NCBI GenBank assembly: GCA_030428695.1
Contig: JAUIEM010000296.1
Location: 1-12,673 of the forward strand
DNA length: 12,673 nucleotides
Origin: a bacterium
GTDB taxonomy: Bacteria; Planctomycetota; J058; JAJDCP01
Direction: 5' to 3'
The notes beneath the pieces were generated by a model. It was not told the DNA's origin. It saw only the letters and a list, made by a program, of their open reading frames with translations, and did no database searches. Both the position numbers and the translations under genes were made by a program. This document shows, piece by piece, positions 8,701 to 12,673 of the stretch (position 1 is its first letter; each line of letters begins with the position of its first letter).

Positions 8701-9947
8701 CCACCCTCGGCGCGGCCCTCGCCCTGCGGCAGCTCGAGGCGGACGGCCTGGCGCGGGCCCGGGCGACCGTCGAGGATTGCGTGGCGCGGTTGGAAGAGCG
8801 CGCGCCGGAGGCGGCGGTCGCGCCCCTGCAGGACGCCCTGCGCCGGGTCGCCGAGGCCTGCGCCGAGGCCGGCGAGCACGCCCGCGCCGCGGCCCTGAGC
8901 GGCGCCGAGCTGCGGCTGGCGCGGCGGGGCTTCCGCCAGCTCCCGGAGGTGCCGGCGCGGGCGACGAACCTGGTCAGCGCCGTCTGGAGCCGGGCGCTGC
9001 TGTTCGCGCGGGCGGGCGTCGCGGACTCCGCGATGGTCTACGCCGAAGAGCTCGTCGCGCTGCGCCGGGAGGTCGGCCTGGCCGGGCCCGGCGGCGACCT
9101 CGCCTGGTGCCTGAGCTGGCTCGCCCGCGGCGCCCAGGAGCGCGGCGCCCGGGCCGAGGCCGCGATCCGCCTGGCCGAGGCGGCGGCGGTGGTGCGGGCC
9201 GAAGCGCTCGACGATCCAGACCTGCTCGAGGAGCTCGCCGTGCTCGCCGGCGAGCTGGCGCGCGACGATCCCGCCCGGGCGACCGAGCTGTGGGCGCGGG
9301 CCAACGAGCTGTGGAAGCGCGCCGCGACCCGCGACGGGGCTTCCCGCCACGAACGGCGCAACCTGCTCGCCAACCGCCTCGAGCGCTTCGAGCACGCCTA
9401 CGGCGGCGACGACCTCGCCACCGCCCGCCAGGTCGAGGCCGCCTTCGCCGCCGAGCTCGCCGCCTTCCTCGCCGACTTCCCCGACGAGGCCCAGCTCGCG
9501 CCCCTCGGGGACGAGCTGCGGGGCGCCGTCCGCCGGCTCGAGCTCGCCAGCGGGGCCCGCGCTCCGACCGCGCCGGGGGACCACTACCAGCTCGGCCAGG
9601 CCCTCTACGAGCGGGAGCGGTACCCGGAGAGCGCCCTCGCCTTCGGCCGTCACTTCGCCGCCGGGGAGGACCTGACCGCCCTCGCCTTCTTGTGGGGCGC
9701 CTCCTCCGCCGCCCTCGCGGTCGCCGCCGACCCGGACAACGCCGAGCTGTGGGAAGCCCGCGCGCTCGCCTGGCTCGACACCTGGCTGGCGACCCTCCGG
9801 GCGGAGCAGGCCGCCGCCCGCGCCAGGGGCGACGCGGAGATGGTCGCGAGCCTGACCGAGGAGATCCGCGCCGTCTGGCGCGACGACCCGGACTTCGCGG
9901 CCCTGCGCGGGGCCGAGGCCTTCGAGAGCCTGTTCGCCGGGGAATAG
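5796..9947 (+). CDS. Transmembrane Ser/Thr protein kinase with long TPR-like sensor tail
   Basis: The 1383-residue protein starts with a Hanks-type kinase domain (about 48-315). The P-loop is GRGGMG (56-61), the ATP-binding Lys is K78 in VAVK, and E97 is the likely helix-C Glu. The catalytic loop is HNDLKPANVM (169-178; D171, K173, N176), the metal-binding motif is DWG (189-191), and MAPE (221-224) and D238 follow. It should phosphorylate proteins on Ser/Thr. The loop has HND, not the usual HRD, making it a non-RD kinase. A basic stretch (RQRRERRTRR) precedes a single TM helix (about 435-456), placing the kinase in the cytoplasm and residues 457-1383 in the periplasm. That tail is Ala/Leu/Glu/Arg-rich helical hairpins; TPR-like units are clearest near 805-835, 853-885, 1014-1045 and 1261-1308. 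The end (DDPDFAALRG, about 1360) resembles the tails of planctomycete kinases. The ATG at 5796 has GAGG 6 nt upstream. The ligand is unknown. Confidence 0.93.
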   Translation: MDETVRARWGRALPEGSTFTELDPGATYKPPLDTTAPIPPKVSAGDEPFTFLAPIGRGGMGVVFRARQSCLAREVAVKQVHEEDGANPEARRQFLAESFLTARLDHPNIVPVHELRRDGGGRLSLAMKLVRGRSWKESLADERDLVTHLRILDRVCDAVAFAHSRGIVHNDLKPANVMLGRFGEVLVMDWGVAAVFEPQPENAGLRRTTSIRHPIGTPRYMAPELAEGAGEKIGPHTDVYLLGAILYKILTGRPPHGGRNFLQVVSDALAGRIRPLPEEHPAGLRALCARALEVEPEQRHPSVLAFQEELRAYLQHRESLQVSEAAEDELAECERRAAAGVPDERARRALYEGFAGAVAGFRQARRLWEENPDARAGESAARRAWAHAALGCGDLGLADVQLAAEPPDAPEVARLRAAIAAARERQRRERRTRRWLSRGLLAALVAIVLGAVGAAWSIERQRQVADTRGRVAESALVTMTASVIEELDAIGTQRARRLRQAMLESALQGWQRLRAADRRVSVSRHTAQTLLSVGELRFAIGGDAAEARASIEAALAVLDQLETSRGARMMRAQAHQRLSRIASSAGTLDEAFASGAASLTILRELREEEDDRHELLLILSEALRWQMLLAENLGREAELNRLIAEKTALLEILGALPGDEEDALTGLAELADLARYRGDDVRADSLLAEACTRLVATTAREPDDMARVELLAMLEKTRAGILWARGARGAALDLAERGLRRARAVQRADPLNDQLGLWLGLLLSEVGVYRWYEGLSQPGLEACAEAVALVRRFEGASHDDAEALAAVLHRQAELLVAAGDDAAALPLLEECVRHLRSLLPRSGPRGRLRVELAAALRHLAGVESRLGKPESARAAVAESIALLESQGTPGELAASLELDAALDPAAAARSRQRALALRRAALAAAPADDGRRIALAEALLAEPTAALEAESLLFALRADAPASLEPQLATLGAALALRQLEADGLARARATVEDCVARLEERAPEAAVAPLQDALRRVAEACAEAGEHARAAALSGAELRLARRGFRQLPEVPARATNLVSAVWSRALLFARAGVADSAMVYAEELVALRREVGLAGPGGDLAWCLSWLARGAQERGARAEAAIRLAEAAAVVRAEALDDPDLLEELAVLAGELARDDPARATELWARANELWKRAATRDGASRHERRNLLANRLERFEHAYGGDDLATARQVEAAFAAELAAFLADFPDEAQLAPLGDELRGAVRRLELASGARAPTAPGDHYQLGQALYERERYPESALAFGRHFAAGEDLTALAFLWGASSAALAVAADPDNAELWEARALAWLDTWLATLRAEQAAARARGDAEMVASLTEEIRAVWRDDPDFAALRGAEAFESLFAGE

Positions 9948-10043
9948 CCTCCCGCACGCCTGGGCGCGAGGTACCGCTTGCACGCAGCGCCCGCGCCGCC
10001 GACCCTGCAGGGACGTGATCTCCCATGCGGAGCGTCTCCCGCG

Positions 10044-11306
10044 ATGCCCCTCTTCGAGAGCTACCTGCTCGCCTTCGACCTCGACCCCTGGCAGCTCGAC
10101 CCCTGCCTGGCCATCGACCTGCTGCGGGCCTGCCCGGGGCGTCTGCACACCGCCAGCGCCGACCTCGATGCGACGCTTCGGGCCCTGGACGGCGCGCTCC
10201 CCGCCGAGGTCGCCATCTACCTGCGTGAGGGGGTCGACGAAGCTGCGGCGATCCTGCGCGACGGGGTCCGGCGCGCGGCCCTGGTGCGGACGCTGGGGAA
10301 GGAGCCGGAGCTGGCTCCCGCGCCGGGTTCCGTCGAGTGTTTCCAGCACGCCTTCGATGCGACCTGCTTCGCCGATCGCCTGTTCCGCCACGCCCGCGAC
10401 GTGCTGGACGCCGGCTCGACAGAGGCTTGCAGGACGGTGCTCGAAGCGGCGGGCAGGATCCTCGCGTGGGCGCAGGCCGCGTTCCACGGTTTGCGTCTGG
10501 AGAACCAGACCGGCACGCGTTCCGACCCGATCGTCGCCGCCGAAGCCGCGCGCGCCGCCCGCCTGCACGAGGCGCTGAGAGAGCTGCCGAAGGAGCTCGA
10601 CACGCTCGATGCCTGGAGCCAGCACCCCTGCCTCCGGCACTTCCTCGAGGAACACCGGCCCCGCCGCCGCGCGGTCCCCATCCCCGAGCCGGGCTACGTC
10701 GAAATCCTCGATCTCCCCGGCGAGCACCCCGACGCCTCCGCCCTGCTCGGCGTCACCCCGGAGGACTGCACCGACGAGCACATCGCGGCGCGCTTCCGGA
10801 TGCAGCGCGAGCGCCTGGCCTCCTCCGCGACCACGCGGCCGCGCTTCCACCACTTCCTCCGCTGGCGTCTGGAGCGCGCCCGCGATGGTCTGCTGCGCCG
10901 CGCCGGTGATCCCTCCGCCTTCCTCGCCGGGCTGAAGCGCTCCTGCAGCGCGTCGGGTCGGCTGCGGCGGGACAGCGCCCGGCAGCGGGTCGACACCTTC
11001 GCGCGCAAACGGGCCTTCGCGGCCGCCCGGGACGTGCTCACGCACCAGAACACGCTGCTCGCGGCGCTCGAGGATCGCGACGAGGACCTCGCCACGCTGG
11101 ATGAGGGGCTGGAGGGCCTCGAGCAGGCCGTCGAGCACGCGCTGGACTGCATCCGGGCGGCGCCCGGCTCGACCGACCCCGCGCTCCGCTGGGTCGGTAG
11201 CCTGTACGGCCGCCTGCTCGACCTGCGCCCGGTGCTCGCGCGCTGCGAGGAAGATGCCGAGCGCTGGCAAGGGCTGCTCCATGAGGCGCTGATCCGGCCT
11301 GGCTGA
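10044..11306 (+). CDS. Hypothetical protein with a weak J-domain-like segment
   Basis: I do not recognise this 420-residue protein. It is predicted largely helical and soluble, with no signal peptide or TM helix, and has a Cys-containing N-terminal region (FESYLLAFDLDPWQLDP, 4-20). Residues 218-285 carry ALLGVTPEDCTDEHIAARF followed by a basic helix (FRMQRERL), which recalls helices I-II of DnaJ-type J domains. The essential HPD tripeptide is not in the right place (HPD at 228-230 lies before, not after, this helix), so it would be a degenerate J-like fold at most. The C-terminal third is helical with acidic runs (ALEDRDEDLATLDEGLEGLEQAVEHAL). GGAG lies 11 nt before the ATG at 10044; the frame is open upstream to 9978, but the start at 10044 gives the more protein-like N-terminus. 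It follows the kinase by 96 nt with no evident promoter, so co-transcription is plausible and a substrate or adaptor role is conceivable. Confidence 0.75.
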   Translation: MPLFESYLLAFDLDPWQLDPCLAIDLLRACPGRLHTASADLDATLRALDGALPAEVAIYLREGVDEAAAILRDGVRRAALVRTLGKEPELAPAPGSVECFQHAFDATCFADRLFRHARDVLDAGSTEACRTVLEAAGRILAWAQAAFHGLRLENQTGTRSDPIVAAEAARAARLHEALRELPKELDTLDAWSQHPCLRHFLEEHRPRRRAVPIPEPGYVEILDLPGEHPDASALLGVTPEDCTDEHIAARFRMQRERLASSATTRPRFHHFLRWRLERARDGLLRRAGDPSAFLAGLKRSCSASGRLRRDSARQRVDTFARKRAFAAARDVLTHQNTLLAALEDRDEDLATLDEGLEGLEQAVEHALDCIRAAPGSTDPALRWVGSLYGRLLDLRPVLARCEEDAERWQGLLHEALIRPG

Positions 11307-11398
11307 GGAGGCCCGGCGCTTGCGTCGCGGTGCCTCACCCAGAGCGCCGCGCTCGCGCAACGGCACAGCCGCGGCGTGGGCGAAATCGAGATTCCTGT

Positions 11399-11423
11399 GC
11401 GGGCGGGGCTTACCCCCGCCCGC
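11399..11423 (+). terminator. Perfect 10-bp GC hairpin, possible factor-dependent or intrinsic-like terminator
   Basis: GCGGGCGGGG (11399-11408) pairs perfectly with CCCCGCCCGC (11414-11423) around a 5-nt loop, 93 nt after the stop of the 420-residue gene. No T tract follows, so it is not a classic intrinsic terminator. It may still end the kinase-region transcript or act as a 3' end stabiliser. Confidence 0.45.
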
Positions 11424-11463
11424 CGGACCGGGAAGAGCTTGTGCGGAGGTCCATAGGTTGATG

Positions 11464-11635
11464 TCCGACCGCCGAAACAACAAGCGGACGGAGGACAAGG
11501 AAGAAGACCGACCGCCAGGACGCCAATGCGCCAAGAAGAGGAAGAGGGAAGAAGAGGAAGACGGGAAGAAGACCAGGCCGCCAAGGCGCCAAGGTTGCCA
11601 AGGCGCCAGGAAGAAGGAAGAGGAAAGACCGACCG
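11464..11635 (+). repeat. Purine-rich intergenic repeat units, forward orientation (three imperfect copies)
   Basis: Units begin with ACCGCC-like cores at 11468, 11511 and 11577 and run into AAGAAGAGGAAG-type purine tracts. The third copy contains several GCGCCAAGG repeats (11580-11610). An 11-bp exact direct repeat AAGACCGACCG occurs at 11504-11514 and 11625-11635. The composition differs sharply from the coding sequence. It resembles the dispersed low-complexity intergenic elements seen in many environmental bacteria, which is a recollection of type and not an identification. Confidence 0.6.
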
Positions 11636-11640
11636 ACGTG

Positions 11641-11728
11641 CTCCCATCTTCCGGCGCCCTCGCGGTACTGTCCTCCTCCCCAGCCCCCTGGCGGTTCGTC
11701 TACTCTTCCCCGGCCCCATGGCGGTTTC
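11641..11728 (-). repeat. Three related repeat units in reverse orientation (about 30-bp period)
   Basis: On the minus strand three units start with ACCGC[CG]A and end in GGAAGA/GGAGGAG (complements of 11703-11728, 11672-11697 and 11641-11666), spaced 30 and 29 bp. They share the ACCGCCAnGG...GGAAGA core with the forward units just upstream. The whole patch is therefore an imperfect inverted arrangement, purine-rich then pyrimidine-rich on the plus strand. Confidence 0.55.
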
Positions 11729-11805
11729 CTGCTCCGAATAGGCTCGGGCTCCGCTGCGTCCAGCGCTGGCGGGCGGGCGTCCTGGCAACCGCGAGGCGCT
11801 GCCCG

Positions 11806-11811
11806 TACAGT
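11806..11811 (+). promoter_or_regulatory. Candidate -10 element (TACAGT) upstream of the HEAT-like gene
   Basis: TACAGT lies 33 nt before the ATG at 11845 in a setting (CCCGTACAGTC) like that of the kinase element (TCCGTACAATC). TGGCAA at 11783-11788 is a weak -35 at 17-nt spacing. Confidence 0.35.
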
Positions 11812-11833
11812 CAAGCTTCCCGTTCCCGCTTCC

Positions 11834-11838
11834 GGAGG
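11834..11838 (+). promoter_or_regulatory. Strong ribosome binding site deciding the HEAT-like gene start
   Basis: GGAGG sits 6 nt before the ATG at 11845, the best-spaced site in the window, and the signal peptide begins right there. This sets the start although the frame is open upstream to at least 11461. Confidence 0.7.
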
Positions 11839-11844
11839 ATTTCG

Positions 11845-12673
11845 ATGCGCCTGCATCCCGCCCTGTTCATCTTCCTCGCCCTGAGCACCGCCGCCCCCGC
11901 CCAGCGCCAGCTCTCCGAGAAGGCCCTCGCCGAGGACCTCGGCGCGCAGCTCGAGCAGACCTTCGGTTACCAGCGGGCGGCCTACGCGCACGGCTTGCGC
12001 GGGCTCGGCGAGGCCGCGCGGCCGGCGCTTCCCGCCGTCATCGGGATCCTCCGCGCCGGGGACTCGGACCTCGGCGTCGAGGAGCCGCTGATCGAGCTGC
12101 TCGGGCTGTGGGTGGACGACAGCCCCGAGGTCCGGCGCTGCCTGCTGGAGGTCGCGGCCCTCGGCGGCGGGAACTCGCGCCACGGCGGCTACGACGAGCG
12201 CGGCGACGACATCTGGATCGACGCCCGCGACCTCGCCCGGGCGGCGCTGGCGGGCTGCTCCACCGACTTCGCGGCCGAGCTGCGGGCGGTGCTCGAAGAC
12301 GCGAGCCTCGAGCCGGCCCTGCGTGGACTCGCCCTCGAGCTGCTGCTCGAGGAGCCGGAGGAGGATCTGGAAGCTGCGCTGATCGCCCTCTGCAGGGGCG
12401 ACGACGCCTACGGCCGGCGGCTGGCGGCCTACGGGCTGGGACTGCTGCCGCCGAGCGAGTCGCAACGCGCCGCCCTGCTCGCGGTGTACAACGCCGAGGA
12501 CGCCGCCCCGCGCGCCCGGGCTTCGGCCCTGCGCGGCCTCGCGGCGCAGGGAGCGGTGCCCGCCGAGGCCGCTCCGCTCGCGGCCGCGTGGCTGCAGAGT
12601 GACGACCGTGCCCTGCAGCAGAGCGCGCCGGCCGTGCTCCCCGCGCTCGGGGCCGCGGCCGCTCCCGAGCTGC
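11845..12673 (+). CDS. Secreted HEAT-repeat-like protein, partial (C-terminus cut by window edge)
   Basis: The frame is open from the ATG to the right edge, 276 codons with no stop. Residues 1-19 are a Sec signal peptide (MRLHPALFIFLALSTAAPA) with an APA|Q cleavage site, so the protein is exported. The mature part is a series of Ala/Leu-rich helix pairs of HEAT/PBS-lyase type: examples are the units around 46-66 (AYAHGLRGLGEAARPALPAVI), 70-97 and 195-265 (RRLAAYGLGLL; RASALRGLAAQG; QQSAPAVLPALGAAAAPEL). Such repeats form solenoids for protein binding; no enzyme motif is seen in the visible part. An Asp/Gly-rich loop (HGGYDERGDDIW, about 112-123) interrupts the repeats. The gene has its own candidate promoter and a strong ribosome site, so it appears independent of the kinase group. 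A further domain may lie beyond the window. Confidence 0.82.
   Translation, partial: MRLHPALFIFLALSTAAPAQRQLSEKALAEDLGAQLEQTFGYQRAAYAHGLRGLGEAARPALPAVIGILRAGDSDLGVEEPLIELLGLWVDDSPEVRRCLLEVAALGGGNSRHGGYDERGDDIWIDARDLARAALAGCSTDFAAELRAVLEDASLEPALRGLALELLLEEPEEDLEAALIALCRGDDAYGRRLAAYGLGLLPPSESQRAALLAVYNAEDAAPRARASALRGLAAQGAVPAEAAPLAAAWLQSDDRALQQSAPAVLPALGAAAAPEL

Noticed and set aside
4120..11306. Defence island or toxin-antitoxin system
   Set aside because: No nuclease, helicase, toxin or mobile-element gene is seen. A kinase with TPR proteins is ordinary signalling machinery in this kind of bacterium.
11399..11423. Classic intrinsic terminator
   Set aside because: The stem is perfect, but no T tract follows, so it is only reported as a possible terminator hairpin.
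5238..11534. Two very long minus-strand open frames (5238-8297 and 8304-11534) opposite the kinase region
   Set aside because: They are antisense shadows produced by high GC and codon bias. The plus strand carries complete kinase motifs, a TM helix and ribosome sites; the antisense translations are low-complexity Arg/Gly/Ala/Pro-rich with no motif.
11464..11728. CRISPR array
   Set aside because: The units are imperfect, degenerate and low-complexity, without conserved repeats separated by unique spacers, and no cas genes are nearby.

Overview
This is a strongly GC-rich bacterial window (A/T is rare at third codon positions) with seven genes. Three lie on the minus strand in the left third and four on the plus strand to the right. 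The large Ser/Thr kinase with one membrane helix and a long repeat tail, its HxDLKPxNVM...GEVLVMDWG catalytic signature, and the RDDPDFAALRG-like end of that protein fit Planctomycetota best. Acidobacteriota or Myxococcota are possible alternatives. The assignment is inferred from protein style; no rRNA or marker gene is present.

Left part (1-3829, minus strand). A secreted protein runs off the left edge. Its GHCNGWAAA active-site-like motif and VWNxP motif resemble the transglutaminase elicitor (GP42/Pep-13) family. After a 332-base gene-poor gap comes a two-gene operon. The first gene is a six-helix rhomboid-fold membrane protein that appears to have lost its catalytic residues. Its stop codon lies 3 nt before the start of a COG2509-type FAD-dependent oxidoreductase. 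A TATAAC promoter precedes the operon, and the control region 3830-4119 is shared with the divergent plus-strand genes.

Right part (4120-12673, plus strand). A 512-residue TPR-type protein is followed by a 1383-residue Ser/Thr kinase (cytoplasmic kinase, one TM helix, about 930-residue repeat-rich presumably periplasmic tail). A 420-residue protein of unknown function follows, carrying a weak J-domain-like stretch. The kinase, the TPR protein and possibly the unknown protein may form a signalling group, but each gene is separated by 96-137 nt and the kinase seems to have its own promoter.

The 538-base gap 11307-11844 holds a perfect GC-rich hairpin and an unusual low-complexity repeat patch: ACCGCCAAGG/GAAGAAG-type units in forward orientation followed by related units in reverse orientation. 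A secreted HEAT-repeat-like protein then starts at 11845 and runs off the right edge. No tRNA, rRNA, CRISPR array, transposase or integrase was seen.
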